Shown here piece after piece: positions 9,078 through 18,241 of a stretch of 64,000 nucleotides of DNA. The position numbers were made by a program, and so were the translations under genes. Where the stretch lies: positions 44,373 to 108,372 of the forward strand of contig JBEKIF010000007.1 of NCBI GenBank assembly GCA_050011895.1. The letters are read 5' to 3'. The first letter of the stretch is position 1, and each line of letters begins with the position of its first letter. The DNA is from DATBGO01 sp050011895 (GTDB lineage: Bacteria > Actinomycetota > Actinomycetes > Streptosporangiales > Streptosporangiaceae). The notes beneath the pieces are model-generated. The model worked only from the letters and a program-made list of their open reading frames with translations, was not told the origin of the DNA and did no database searches.

Positions 9078-9812
9078 ATGCGCAACGTACTTGGCATCGA
9101 CATCGGCGGCACCGGGATCAAGGCGGCGCCGGTTGACGTCACCACCGGCGCGCTGCTCGCCGCGCGGATCAAACTGGCCACGCCGCACCCCTCGGTTCCG
9201 TCCGCTGTCGCCGATGTCGTTCGCGAGCTGGTGAAGAGCTTCGGGTGGACCGGTCCGGCAGGCATCACCTTTCCCGGGGTGGTCGACCGGGGCGTCGTCA
9301 GGACAGCCGCCAACGTCGATAAGGCGTGGATCGGGACGAACGCGCGGGAACTGTTCGGAACGGCAACGGGCCTGACGGTCGGGGTACTGAACGACGCGGA
9401 CGCGGCGGGCGTCGCCGAGATGAGGTTCGGCGCTGGCGCGGACGAGCAGGGCACCGTCCTGGTGCTGACGTTCGGTACCGGTATCGGCAGCGCGCTGTTC
9501 GTCGACGGGCTTCTCGTGCCGAACACCGAGTTCGGCCACGTCCAGATCCACGGGCAAGAGGCCGAGAAGCGCGCCTCCGAGCTGGCCCGTGCGGAAAACG
9601 ATCTCAGCTGGGGAAAGTGGGCCGGGCGCGTCGATGAGTACCTGGAGCATATGGAGATGCTGCTGTCGCCTCGGCTGATCATCATCGGCGGCGGCGTCAG
9701 CAGGAAGTCGGACAAGTTCCTGCCGCTGCTGACCGGCCTGCGGGCCAGGGTCGTGCCCGCGGCCCTGCACAACGACGCCGGGATCGTCGGCGCCGCGATG
9801 GCCGTGGCATGA
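9078..9812 (+). CDS. ppgK: Polyphosphate glucokinase (ROK family)
   Basis: Phosphorylates glucose to glucose-6-phosphate using polyphosphate (and usually ATP). It has 244 residues, the normal length. ROK motifs are visible: the N-terminal phosphate loop GIDIGGTGIKAAPVD, the TFPGVVDRG segment, catalytic LNDADAAGVAEM, and VLTFGTGIGSALFVDG. GEFGH is replaced by TEFGHVQIHG, as is usual for PPGKs. ATG at 9078 follows GGAGG by 4 bp. The gene stands alone between a divergent operon and a structured intergenic region. Confidence 0.93.
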   Translation: MRNVLGIDIGGTGIKAAPVDVTTGALLAARIKLATPHPSVPSAVADVVRELVKSFGWTGPAGITFPGVVDRGVVRTAANVDKAWIGTNARELFGTATGLTVGVLNDADAAGVAEMRFGAGADEQGTVLVLTFGTGIGSALFVDGLLVPNTEFGHVQIHGQEAEKRASELARAENDLSWGKWAGRVDEYLEHMEMLLSPRLIIIGGGVSRKSDKFLPLLTGLRARVVPAALHNDAGIVGAAMAVA

Positions 9813-10173
9813 AACCGGCAGCCCTGGCCCGGCACATCGGACCGGCACATCGGAAAGGCCATGCACGGTTAACGTGATAGTCATCACTTCCCGTAGCTGC
9901 GCTGTTACGATTGGCCAACAGCCCGCGCGACCAGCGCCCGGCCCGGCAGCGGGCCGCAGAGACTGCGGGTAAGCCTTCCCCGGGGGCAGAATCCGAGAGG
10001 GCGGCCTGCCGCATCAGCGGCAGGCCGCCCTCTTAGCTGATGTGCGGCGAGCCTGATGTGCGGCGCGGCGGCGGCGGACCCGGCCAGCTTCCGATCCGTG
10101 GCCGGCCGGTCCGGGCCGCCTAGAGCCAGCGACCTCGCCTGGCGGGCGCCGACCGCCCGGGCGGCTGATCCGG
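9813..10173. other. Structured intergenic region between convergent genes
   Basis: 361 bp without a protein gene. From left to right it holds a GTGAT-N4-ATCAC dyad (9874-9887), a possible TACGAT -10 box (9906-9911), a stretch rich in short complementary segments (9925-9990, including GGGTAAGCC and GGGGGCAGAATCC), and a perfect terminator stem (9996-10033). The layout resembles a promoter, a structured RNA and a terminator, i.e. a leader or small RNA on the plus strand. No plus-strand gene follows it. The identity is unproven. Confidence 0.4.
9996..10033. terminator. Perfect 17-bp terminator stem-loop
   Basis: Arms 9996-10012 and 10017-10033 are exactly complementary (17 bp, AGAGGGCGGCC outward) with a 4-nt ATCA loop and a short T-containing tail (CTCTTAG). 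It lies between convergent ppgK and the 10174-10950 gene. It could end transcription from both sides, or end a small RNA starting near 9910. Confidence 0.85.
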
Positions 10174-10950
10174 CTAGTCTCGCGGATCCTCCGCGGAGCC
10201 CCGTTCGTGGTGGCCGGCTGGCCAGGACAATTTCTGCTGGCCAGACGGGTCCGGACAGGTAGCCGATTCATGACGGCCAGCCAGGCCCGGATGACTGGCC
10301 GGGCCGGGACTGGTAGCGGCGCTGTGGCGGGGCAAGGCCGCCGCGTATCCGGATCGCCGGTCAAGGACGCGGCGGCGGTCGCGGAAGTAGTCGACCGCCG
10401 CGATGCCTCCGGCGGTGAGCCCGGCGGCAAGCGGCCAGAACGCGAGAGCGCCCACGCCCCCCAGCGTGACCGGCGCGCGCAGCAACGCTCCCGGCCTGCT
10501 CACCACGAGCAGCTGGTTAAACGCAGCCGCGCCGGACTGCTCCCCGATCCATCTCGCGATCAAGGCAGCTCCCAGGGCCCCCGCCAGCACGCCCAGCATG
10601 GCGGACGGGCCGTGACGCCGGACCGCGAACAGGTATCCGAGAACGCCGGAGATGGTCCCCCCGATCAGGCACAGCGCGGCGAACCAGCCGTCAGCCGCGA
10701 TAAACGCGGTCGTCTCGGGGTCAACCACGTCAGCGGAACCACGGCTGACAACGACCACGACCGCCCGGGGCGCCACGGCCCGCCAGGTGAAACCGGCGGT
10801 TACCCCGAGCAGCGCCGTACCAGCGAGCACCGCCGCGACGGCAAGGCCGGCGGCCAGCACGGCGCGGCCCGTGCCTGCAGGCCCGTCGCCTGGCATCGGC
10901 GCGGGCGCGTCGGAGTGTGACGGCAGCTGGGGCTCACTGGTTCCGGCCAT
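10174..10950 (-). CDS. Membrane protein resembling DUF2567
   Basis: About 258 residues with four hydrophobic segments: AVLAAGLAVAAVLAGTALLG, FAALCLIGGTISGVLGYLF, SAMLGVLAGALGAALIA and GVGALAFWPLAAGLTAGG. It ends in a long hydrophilic Pro/Ser/His-rich tail of about 65 residues. The segment VDPETTAFIAADGWFA resembles actinobacterial DUF2567 proteins, from memory and not verified. The function is unknown. ATG at 10950 is chosen; a GTG at 10989 is the alternative, and neither has a good Shine-Dalgarno sequence. It is a monocistronic unit, divergent from the ABC exporter genes. Confidence 0.75.
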   Translation of the reverse strand: MAGTSEPQLPSHSDAPAPMPGDGPAGTGRAVLAAGLAVAAVLAGTALLGVTAGFTWRAVAPRAVVVVVSRGSADVVDPETTAFIAADGWFAALCLIGGTISGVLGYLFAVRRHGPSAMLGVLAGALGAALIARWIGEQSGAAAFNQLLVVSRPGALLRAPVTLGGVGALAFWPLAAGLTAGGIAAVDYFRDRRRVLDRRSGYAAALPRHSAATSPGPASHPGLAGRHESATCPDPSGQQKLSWPAGHHERGSAEDPRD

Positions 10951-11050
10951 ACTCCGCAGAAGGTTACGTGACGGGACGCCTCGTTCCACGGCCAGGCCCG
11001 GCGACCCGCCGCGACGATCCGGTTCTATGGTGCTAATGACGGGATGCCTT

Positions 11051-11125
11051 TACCGTGCGACCGCGTACCGTGCGACCACGTACCGTGCGACCACGTATCG
11101 TGCGACCGCGTACAGTGCAACCGCG
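11051..11125. repeat. Five 15-bp tandem repeats, intergenic
   Basis: Five head-to-tail units of consensus TACCGTGCGACCRCG, starting at 11051, 11066, 11081, 11096 and 11111. The last two each carry changes in the first or middle positions. They lie in the divergent interval between the DUF2567-like gene and the ABC exporter operon, about 125 bp upstream of the exporter start. They could be a minisatellite or an array of regulator sites. Confidence 0.9.
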
Positions 11126-11248
11126 ATCCGCTCGCCGGCCCGGCGCCGCGCCGCGCCAGATAACGTTTGCTTCCCCCGGCAGGAACCTTGCTACGTTGGG
11201 CTTGGCACTGACGGCGGGAGGGGTACCCGACACGGCAAGGAAACTTTG

Positions 11249-12310
11249 ATGATCGAGGCACGTGACCTGACCAAGCGCTACGGCGACAAGACAGCTGTCG
11301 ACCATCTGTCCTTTACCGTCGAGCCGGGCCGGGTGACCGGGTTCCTCGGGCCGAACGGCGCCGGCAAGTCGACCACCATGCGGCTGGTCCTTGGTCTCGA
11401 CGCGCCGCAAGCCGGCACCGCGAGCATCAACGGCCGGCCCTACCGTGACCTGCACGATCCGCTGCGGACGGTCGGGGCGCTACTGGAGGCCAAGTCCATC
11501 CACTCGGGCCGCAGCGCCCGCAACCATCTGCTGTTCCTCGCCCAGAGTCAGGGCCTGCCGTCGGCCCGCGTCGACCAGGTCCTCGGCCTGGTCGGACTGC
11601 GCGACGTCGCCCGCAAGCGGGCCGGCGGCTTCTCCCTGGGCATGAGCCAGCGGCTGGGGATCGCCGCCGCGCTGCTGGGCGACCCGCAGGTGCTGCTCCT
11701 TGACGAGCCCGTCAACGGCCTCGACCCTGAAGGCGTCCTGTGGGTCAGGAACCTGATGAAGCAACTCGCCGCCGAAGGCAAGACCATCTTTGTCTCCAGC
11801 CACCTGATGAACGAGATGGCCGTTACCGCCGATCACCTCATCGTGATCGGCCGCGGCAAGCTGATCGCTGACTGCAGCACCCAGGAATTCATCGCGCGCA
11901 GCTCGGACCGGTCGGTCCTGGTCCGCACCCCCGACCCGGCCCGGCTGACCGAGCTGATCACCGCCGCGGGCGGCACCGCCACCACCGACGGCCAGCCCGA
12001 ACCGGGCCAGCCCGCCACCCCCGGCACGGCGGCGATCCCCGGCACGGCGGCGATCTCCGGCACGGCGGCCACCCCCGGCACGGCGGCCACCCCCGCTACC
12101 CCGGGCACCCCGGGCTCGACGGCGCTGGCCGTCACCGGCCTGGACGCCCCGCGGATCGGCGAGCTCGCCGCTTCCGCCGGCGTGGTCCTGCACGAGCTCA
12201 CTCCGCGCGCCTCACTGGAAGAAGCGTTCCTCGAAATGACCTCAGGCAGCCTCGAATTCGGGATCCACGAGCCAAGCCAGGCCGTCGCGGCCGAGGGGAG
12301 CCCCCGATGA
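11249..12310 (+). CDS. ABC-2 exporter ATPase with an internal repeat insertion
   Basis: ATP-binding subunit of an ABC-2-type exporter, 353 residues. Motifs are Walker A GPNGAGKSTTMRL, signature FSLGMSQRLGIAAALL, Walker B VLLLDEPVNGLDPEG and switch VSSHLMNEM, as in BcrA/DrrA-type ATPases. Between the ATPase and the last 50 residues lies a low-complexity insert of about 40 residues built of PGTAA units, encoded by four 18-bp repeats (12017-12088). ATG at 11249 follows CAAGG. Its stop overlaps the permease start as ATGA. The substrate is unknown; drug or lantibiotic self-protection is common in the family but not shown here. Confidence 0.9.
   Translation: MIEARDLTKRYGDKTAVDHLSFTVEPGRVTGFLGPNGAGKSTTMRLVLGLDAPQAGTASINGRPYRDLHDPLRTVGALLEAKSIHSGRSARNHLLFLAQSQGLPSARVDQVLGLVGLRDVARKRAGGFSLGMSQRLGIAAALLGDPQVLLLDEPVNGLDPEGVLWVRNLMKQLAAEGKTIFVSSHLMNEMAVTADHLIVIGRGKLIADCSTQEFIARSSDRSVLVRTPDPARLTELITAAGGTATTDGQPEPGQPATPGTAAIPGTAAISGTAATPGTAATPATPGTPGSTALAVTGLDAPRIGELAASAGVVLHELTPRASLEEAFLEMTSGSLEFGIHEPSQAVAAEGSPR
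12017..12088 (+). repeat. Four in-frame 18-bp repeats in ABC ATPase gene
   Basis: Units at 12017, 12035, 12053 and 12071 of consensus AYCCCCGGCACGGCGGCS, encoding (I/T)PGTAA. They lie in a linker of the ATPase, outside the nucleotide-binding fold. Confidence 0.9.
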
Positions 12311-13155
12311 CATCCGCCACGGACGTCACGCCCGCTTCCGCCTCGGCCGTGCCCCCGGCTGGCCACCGCGGCGGCTTCGGGCTCCTGCTCCTCAGTGAAT
12401 GGACGAAGATCCGTTCGGTGCGCTCCACGATCTGGACGCTGATCGTCTTCGTCGTCCTGACCGTCGGCTTCACCGCCCTGTTCACCGTGCTGACCGTGAC
12501 CAACTGGAACGGCCCGCGGGCCGCGACGCGCAACGCGACAATAATCGCGGATCCGGTGAGCTTCATCCTCGGTGCCGGGACCGGGCTGGGGCAGCTCGCG
12601 ATCGCCGTGCTAGGTGTGCTGCTGATCACAACGGAGTATTCCACCGGCGTGATCCGGGCCTCCCTGCTGGCCGTGCCGAGGCGGCTACCGATGCTGGCCG
12701 CCAAGGCAGTGGTGTTCGCGGCGCTGATCCTCGTCGTGGCGGAGATCGTCACCTTCAGCTCGTTCTTCGTGGGCTCGACGATCTTGCACAGCCGCGTGAT
12801 CGTGTCACTCAGCCAGCCGGGCGTCGCGCGTGCGGTCGTCGGCACCGGCCTGTCCCTCACCGTGCTCGGGTTGTTCTCGCTGGCTATCGGCGCGCTGATC
12901 CGGCATACAGCGGGCGCCATCGCCACGGCCATCGGGGTGGTGTTCGTGCTGCCGATCCTGACCGGCCTGCTGCCCGGCAGCTGGGGCGCGCACGTCAACG
13001 CCTACCTGCCCGAGCAGGCCGGAGGGCTGATCACCCAGGCCCACCAGAAGTCCACTGACCTGCTGTCGCCCTGGCAGGGATTCGGGGTGTTCTGCCTCTG
13101 GACGCTGGTCCTGCTGGCGGCCGCCGGGTACCTGCTGAACCGGCGCGACGCCTGA
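12307..13155 (+). CDS. ABC-2 exporter permease
   Basis: A 282-residue membrane subunit paired with the preceding ATPase, with a 4-bp ATGA overlap. After a hydrophilic N-terminus and the typical LLLSEWTKIRSVRSTIWT segment come six hydrophobic helices, the last being FCLWTLVLLAAAGYLL before NRRDA. This start-with-EWTKxRS pattern is common in actinobacterial ABC-2 permeases fed by DrrA-like ATPases. It probably exports a small hydrophobic compound or peptide. Confidence 0.88.
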   Translation: MTSATDVTPASASAVPPAGHRGGFGLLLLSEWTKIRSVRSTIWTLIVFVVLTVGFTALFTVLTVTNWNGPRAATRNATIIADPVSFILGAGTGLGQLAIAVLGVLLITTEYSTGVIRASLLAVPRRLPMLAAKAVVFAALILVVAEIVTFSSFFVGSTILHSRVIVSLSQPGVARAVVGTGLSLTVLGLFSLAIGALIRHTAGAIATAIGVVFVLPILTGLLPGSWGAHVNAYLPEQAGGLITQAHQKSTDLLSPWQGFGVFCLWTLVLLAAAGYLLNRRDA

Positions 13156-13166
13156 CGATCTGGTGC

Positions 13167-14522
13167 TCAGGGCGACGGCGCGAGCCGGTCGCCGTCGATC
13201 AGCGCGGCGCGCGTGCTCAGCACCGCCTCGTACCTGCGCCGCACATCGGCACGGTCGGTCGCCTCAGGTACCGATTCCGCGCTCGACCGCTCGATCATCG
13301 CCGCCTGATCGAGCAGGACCGCGCGTTCGGCGTCGGTGGTCGTCCGCTCCATGATCTTGTCCAGCGCGTCCAGCTGCCTGATCAGCACGGCCGGCATGCC
13401 GCGCCCGGCCTGGCGGACCTTCTCGAAGGACCGCTGGACCAGCCGCTCGTAGCTGATCTCGGTGGTGATGACCCGCACCTCGCCGCTGGCGTCGCTGTAG
13501 ATCCGGGTCGGCTGCCACCGGCCCGTCACCTTGCAGAGGCTGTCACCGATCCAGTCGATGCAGGTCAAGGCGGTAAATGTGTCATTGACCGCCGAGGACA
13601 GGGCACGGATCCCGATCTCGACAAGCTGGTCGATGCCGAACGAGACGTCCTGGGCCAGCGTCCGGTAGGGCCCGATGACATGCGAGCTGGACAGTTCCCT
13701 GGACACCTTGGCGGCCGCGCTCGGCGGCCAGACGGTGGCATAGGGATAACCTTGCACCAGGAAGTGACCTGGCCGGTAGCGCAAATGCACGAGGGCCCCG
13801 ACTTCCGAGGCGATCTGCACCAGCGTCCGGCGGTGGATGAACTGCAGGTACCCGCTGCGTGGCGCGTTCACCGCACCGCCTTCCCCCTCCATCTGGGAGA
13901 TCACCTCGGCGGCCTGCCGGTCATCGGCACCGGGCGCGGCGTCGCCTGCCTGGGCCCTGATGGCCGCGGCCAGGTCCGCCGCGATGCCGGCGATGACCTG
14001 GGGCAGCTGGATCTGGGTGGCGACGTGGTTCAGGAAGTAGATGAGCACCGCCAGGTCCGCCACCATCAGCACCAGCGTCACGGTGATGCTGATGTGCGGG
14101 ACGAAGTTCCCGTGGCCGCCCTGGCCGATCGATCCGAGGGTCAGCACCGCATAGACGAATGTCCCCACGAACGTCCCTAGCGTGACCTGCGTGCCACGGT
14201 CCCTGATGAAGTTGCGCAGCATGCGCGGGCCGAACTGGGTGGAGGTCAGCGTCAGCGCGACGATCACGATCGAGAAGACGACGCCGACGACGGTGATGAT
14301 CGCGGCGGCGATCGCCGTCAGGATCTGCCTGGCCGCGTCGGGAGAGCCGCTGATGACCCACCCCGGCACGGCGAACTTGCCGTCATATGCGGCCAGGTCA
14401 AGCGCGTAGGTGACGGCGAAGAGCGCGGCGGCGGCCACGACCTCCATGGCCGGCACCAGCCACAGGTTGGTGAGCAGAACCTCGCGGCGCCACTCCGAGC
14501 CGCGCAGCAGCCTGTGGATCAT
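13167..14522 (-). CDS. DUF2254 membrane protein
   Basis: 451 residues with four N-terminal hydrophobic helices (LWLVPAMEVVAAAALFAVTYA, ILTAIAAAIITVVGVVFSIVIVALT, GTFVGTFVYAVLTLGSI and VTLVLMVADLAVLIYFL), followed by a soluble C-terminal half. The STQFGPRMLRNFIRDRGTQ loop and the GIDQLVEIGIRALSSAVNDTFTA region are characteristic of DUF2254. Its function is not known. It stands alone, convergent with the ABC exporter operon, with only 11 bp between stops. Confidence 0.88.
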   Translation of the reverse strand: MIHRLLRGSEWRREVLLTNLWLVPAMEVVAAAALFAVTYALDLAAYDGKFAVPGWVISGSPDAARQILTAIAAAIITVVGVVFSIVIVALTLTSTQFGPRMLRNFIRDRGTQVTLGTFVGTFVYAVLTLGSIGQGGHGNFVPHISITVTLVLMVADLAVLIYFLNHVATQIQLPQVIAGIAADLAAAIRAQAGDAAPGADDRQAAEVISQMEGEGGAVNAPRSGYLQFIHRRTLVQIASEVGALVHLRYRPGHFLVQGYPYATVWPPSAAAKVSRELSSSHVIGPYRTLAQDVSFGIDQLVEIGIRALSSAVNDTFTALTCIDWIGDSLCKVTGRWQPTRIYSDASGEVRVITTEISYERLVQRSFEKVRQAGRGMPAVLIRQLDALDKIMERTTTDAERAVLLDQAAMIERSSAESVPEATDRADVRRRYEAVLSTRAALIDGDRLAPSP

Positions 14523-14671
14523 CGCGACCGCTCCTGGCGGTCCTGTCTCATCGTGATGGCGAGCCTCCCCGGGAACGTACCCACAAATGCCGACCAGGCT
14601 TCCCGGCTCACCTCATGCCCTAGCGTATCGCGTCGGGGCGCCGCGGACCCGGTGCGGACCCCGGCTGCGGC

Positions 14672-17600
14672 TCAGCCCACGCAGGCCGGGCCGAGCAGCT
14701 GCTTAAGGTCAGCGAGCAGCGACGGTGACGGGCGTACCCGAAGCTTGTCATCCAGCCGCAGCACCGTGGTGCGGGCTCCGCTCACCAGCCTCAGGTGCAC
14801 CTCGGTGGCGCCAGGATGGGTTCGCAGCACCTCCTTGAGCCGGTCAACCACCGGCGGCACGCACCTGGCGGCCAGGACCGATACCACGAAAGGGCCCCCT
14901 TCCCCCGTGGGCAGCTCGGGGACGCTCACCTCCATCGCGACCAGTTTCGGCATCTCCTCGCGCCGGTCCAGCCGCCCCTTCACCACGACGATCGCGTCCT
15001 CGATCACCAGGGTCAGGCACGCCTGATAGGTGGCCGGGAAGAACAGCACCTCGATCGCGCCCTCGAGGTCCTCCAGGGTGGCAGCCGCCCAGACGCTGCC
15101 TTGCTTGGTGACCTTCCGCTGCACCCCGGACAGGATCCCGCCGACGGTGACCAGCTGGCCGTCGCCGCGATCACCGCGGGAGGCTCGTTCAGCATGCTCT
15201 TCGGCAGCGCCAAGGAGCTGGGCAACCGAGCAGTCGGTGGCCGCCGCCAGCACGTGCTCCAGGCCAAGCAGCGGGTGATCAGAGACGTAGAGCCCGAGCA
15301 TCTCGCGCTCGAACCCGAGCAGCGTCGGCTTGTCCCACTCGCTGTCGGGCACTGGCACGTCGAAGGTCTCGGCGGCCCCGGTGTCCTCGCCGAACAGCGA
15401 GTCCTGGCCGATGGCCTCGTTGCGCTTGACGTCGATCACCGTGTCGATGGCCTGCTCGTGGATCAGGATCAGGCCCTTCCGCGGGCTGTCGAAGGAGTCA
15501 AACGCGCCCGCTTTGATGAGCGACTCGACAACCCGCTTGTTACACACGTTAACCGGCACTTTGCGCAAGAAGTCGGAGAAACCGCGGAACGCGCCCTTTG
15601 ACTTGCGCGCCGCGATGATGGACTCAACCACCGCGGTGCCCACATTGCGGACGGCGGCCATGCCGAACCTGATGTCCGCGCCGACGGGCGTGAACATCGC
15701 GGTGGACGCGTTCACGTCCGGCGGCAGCACCTTGATACCCATCCGGCGGCACTCGTTGAGGTAGAGCGCCGACTTGTCCTTGTCGCCCGCCACCGAGGTG
15801 AGCAGGCCCGCCATGTACTCGGCCGGGAAGTTCGCCTTCAGGTAGGCCGTCCAGTAGGAGATCAGCCCGTACCCGGCGGCGTGCGCCTTGTTGAACGCGT
15901 AGCCGGAGAACGGGACCATCACGTCCCAGATGGTCTTGATCGCTGCGTCGGAGTAGCCGTTGGCCTTCATGCCGGCCGCGAACGGCTCGTACTCCTTGTC
16001 CAGGATCTCCTTCTTCTTCTTGCCCATGGCCCGGCGCAGCAGGTCGGCCTTGCCGGGGGAATACCCGGCCAGCTTCTGCGCGGCGAACATCACGTCCTCC
16101 TGGTAGACCAGCAGGCCGTAGCTGTCGCCCAGGATGTCCTCCAGCGGCTCGGCGAGCTCGGAGTGGATTGGGGTGACCGGGGCGCGGCCGATCTTGCGGT
16201 CGGCGTACACCGGGGCGCTGGCCATCGGGCCAGGCCGGTACAGCGCGATGACCGCACAGATGTCGCCGAACTTTTCCGCCTGCATCGAGCGCAACAGCGC
16301 CCGCATCGGGCTGCCGTCGAGCTGGAACACGCCGAGCGTGTCGCCGCGGGCCAGCAGCTCGTAGGTGGGCTTGTCGTCCAGGCCCAGGGTGTCCAGGTCG
16401 ATCTCGACGCCGCGGTTTTCCCTGATGCCGCGGATCGCGTCGTCGATCACGGTCAGGTTGCGCAGCCCGAGGAAGTCCATCTTGAGCAGGCCGATGTCCT
16501 CGCACGAGGGGTAGTCGAACTGCGTGATCACCGCGCCGTCGGCCTCGCGCTTCCACACCGGGATGTGGTCGAGCAGCGGCTCGCTGCTCATGATCACCCC
16601 GGCCGCGTGCACGCCGGCCTGGCGGATCAGCCCCTCTAGGCCGCGCGCGGTGTCGATGACCTGCTTGACCTCGGCCTCGGCCTCGTACAGCGCGCGGATC
16701 TCGCCCGCCTCGCCGTACCGCGGGTGATCCGTATCGAACACCCCGGACAGCGGCATGTCCTTGCCGAGGATGGGCGGCGGGAAGGCCTTGGTGATCCGGT
16801 CGCCGAGCGCGTAGGGAAAGCCGAGCACCCGGGAGGCGTCCTTGACCGCCGCCTTGGCCTTGATCGTGCCGTAGGTGATGATCTGGGCGACCCGGTCGTC
16901 ACCGTACTTCTCGGTGGTATACCGGATGACGTCGCCGCGCCGGCGCTCGTCGAAGTCGACATCAACGTCGGGCATGGACACGCGCTCGGGGTTGAGGAAC
17001 CGCTCGAAGACCAGGCCGTGCGCGATCGGGTCCAGGTCGGTGATGCCCATCGCGTAGGACACGATCGAGCCGCCCGCCGAGCCGCGGCACGGCCCGACCC
17101 GGATCCCGTTGTTCTTCGCCCACATGATGAAGTCGGCGACGACCAGGAAGTACGAGCAGAAGCCCATCGACTCGATGACGCCGATCTCGTACTCGGCCTG
17201 GGCGCGGCGCTCCTCGTCGTATCCGCCCGGGTAGCGGCGGTCCATGCCCCGCCAGACTTCCTTGCGGAACCAGGTCGCCTCGGTCTCGCCCTCGGGCAGC
17301 GGGAACTTGGGCATCAGGTTGGACTTGGTGAATTCCACGCTGGCGCGCTCGGCGATCAGCAGGGTGGAGTCGCAGCCCGCCTGCCAGACCTCGTCGGCGG
17401 CGACCGCGCGCATCTCCCGCGCGCTCTTGACGTAGTAGCCGGTGCCCTCGAACCGGAACCGGTTCGGGTCGGCCAGGTTCGTGCCGGTCTGCACGCACAG
17501 CAGTGCCTCGTGCGCGGTGGCGTCGTCCGGACGGGCGTAATGCGAGTCGTTGGTCACCACGAACGGCAGCGACAGTTCGGCGGCCAGCCGCAGCAGGTCA

Positions 17601-18241
17601 TCCCGCGTCCGCCGTTCGATCGCCAGGCCGTGATCCATGATCTCGACGAAGAAGTTGCCCGGGCCGAAGATGTCGCGGTAGGCGGCGGCCGCCTCGACGG
17701 CCTCGCGGTACTGGCCGAGCCTGAGCCTGGTCTGCACCTCGCCGCCCGGGCAGCCGGTGGTCGCGATGATGCCCGTGCCGTAGGCGGCGAGCAGCTCACG
17801 GTCCATCCGCGGCTTGCGGAAGTACCCCTCCAGGGAGGCCAGCGAGGAGAGCCGGAACAGGTTGTGCATGCCCTCGGTGGTCTCGGCGAGCAGGGTCATG
17901 TGGGTGTAAGCACCGGCGCCTGAGACGTCGTCGTCCTTCTGCGCCGGGGTGCCCCAGCGCACCGGCTGCTTGTGCGCGCGGTGCTCGGGCGCGACATACG
18001 CCTCGGTCCCGATGATCGGCTTCACCCCGGCGGCCCTCGCCTTGGTCCAGAAGTCGTAGGCGCCGTAGACGTTGCCGTGGTCGGTGATCGCGATGGCCGG
18101 CATCTCGGCGGCCTGGCACGCGGCGAAGACGTCCGTCAGCCGGGCCGCGCCGTCCAGCATCGAGTACTCGGTGTGGACGTGCAGGTGCACAAACGATCTG
18201 TCACCGCCAGATACCGGGGTTCCCGCCGGGGCTGCCGCCAT
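14672..18241 (-). CDS. dnaE: DNA polymerase III alpha subunit
   Basis: Replicative polymerase catalytic subunit, 1189 residues, normal for DnaE1. The N-terminal PHP domain begins FVHLHVHTEYSMLDGAARL and keeps its histidines. The polymerase motif PDVDVDFDERRRGDVIRY (around residue 427) carries the catalytic aspartates, and the GPGRGSAGGS-type loop reads VGPCRGSAGGSIVSY. A C-terminal OB-fold (LVTVGGILSGVQRKV) binds template DNA. ATG at 18241 is preceded by GAAGGAGG. It appears monocistronic, upstream of DUF2254. Confidence 0.97.
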   Translation of the reverse strand: MAAAPAGTPVSGGDRSFVHLHVHTEYSMLDGAARLTDVFAACQAAEMPAIAITDHGNVYGAYDFWTKARAAGVKPIIGTEAYVAPEHRAHKQPVRWGTPAQKDDDVSGAGAYTHMTLLAETTEGMHNLFRLSSLASLEGYFRKPRMDRELLAAYGTGIIATTGCPGGEVQTRLRLGQYREAVEAAAAYRDIFGPGNFFVEIMDHGLAIERRTRDDLLRLAAELSLPFVVTNDSHYARPDDATAHEALLCVQTGTNLADPNRFRFEGTGYYVKSAREMRAVAADEVWQAGCDSTLLIAERASVEFTKSNLMPKFPLPEGETEATWFRKEVWRGMDRRYPGGYDEERRAQAEYEIGVIESMGFCSYFLVVADFIMWAKNNGIRVGPCRGSAGGSIVSYAMGITDLDPIAHGLVFERFLNPERVSMPDVDVDFDERRRGDVIRYTTEKYGDDRVAQIITYGTIKAKAAVKDASRVLGFPYALGDRITKAFPPPILGKDMPLSGVFDTDHPRYGEAGEIRALYEAEAEVKQVIDTARGLEGLIRQAGVHAAGVIMSSEPLLDHIPVWKREADGAVITQFDYPSCEDIGLLKMDFLGLRNLTVIDDAIRGIRENRGVEIDLDTLGLDDKPTYELLARGDTLGVFQLDGSPMRALLRSMQAEKFGDICAVIALYRPGPMASAPVYADRKIGRAPVTPIHSELAEPLEDILGDSYGLLVYQEDVMFAAQKLAGYSPGKADLLRRAMGKKKKEILDKEYEPFAAGMKANGYSDAAIKTIWDVMVPFSGYAFNKAHAAGYGLISYWTAYLKANFPAEYMAGLLTSVAGDKDKSALYLNECRRMGIKVLPPDVNASTAMFTPVGADIRFGMAAVRNVGTAVVESIIAARKSKGAFRGFSDFLRKVPVNVCNKRVVESLIKAGAFDSFDSPRKGLILIHEQAIDTVIDVKRNEAIGQDSLFGEDTGAAETFDVPVPDSEWDKPTLLGFEREMLGLYVSDHPLLGLEHVLAAATDCSVAQLLGAAEEHAERASRGDRGDGQLVTVGGILSGVQRKVTKQGSVWAAATLEDLEGAIEVLFFPATYQACLTLVIEDAIVVVKGRLDRREEMPKLVAMEVSVPELPTGEGGPFVVSVLAARCVPPVVDRLKEVLRTHPGATEVHLRLVSGARTTVLRLDDKLRVRPSPSLLADLKQLLGPACVG

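Noticed and set aside
9960..10000. Full c-di-AMP (ydaO) riboswitch call
   Set aside because: Only the GGGTAAGCC...GAATCC-like part is similar. The other conserved segments of that class were not found, so it is kept as a structured region only.
11030..11130. CRISPR array at the 15-bp repeats
   Set aside because: Units are contiguous without spacers and far shorter than CRISPR repeats.
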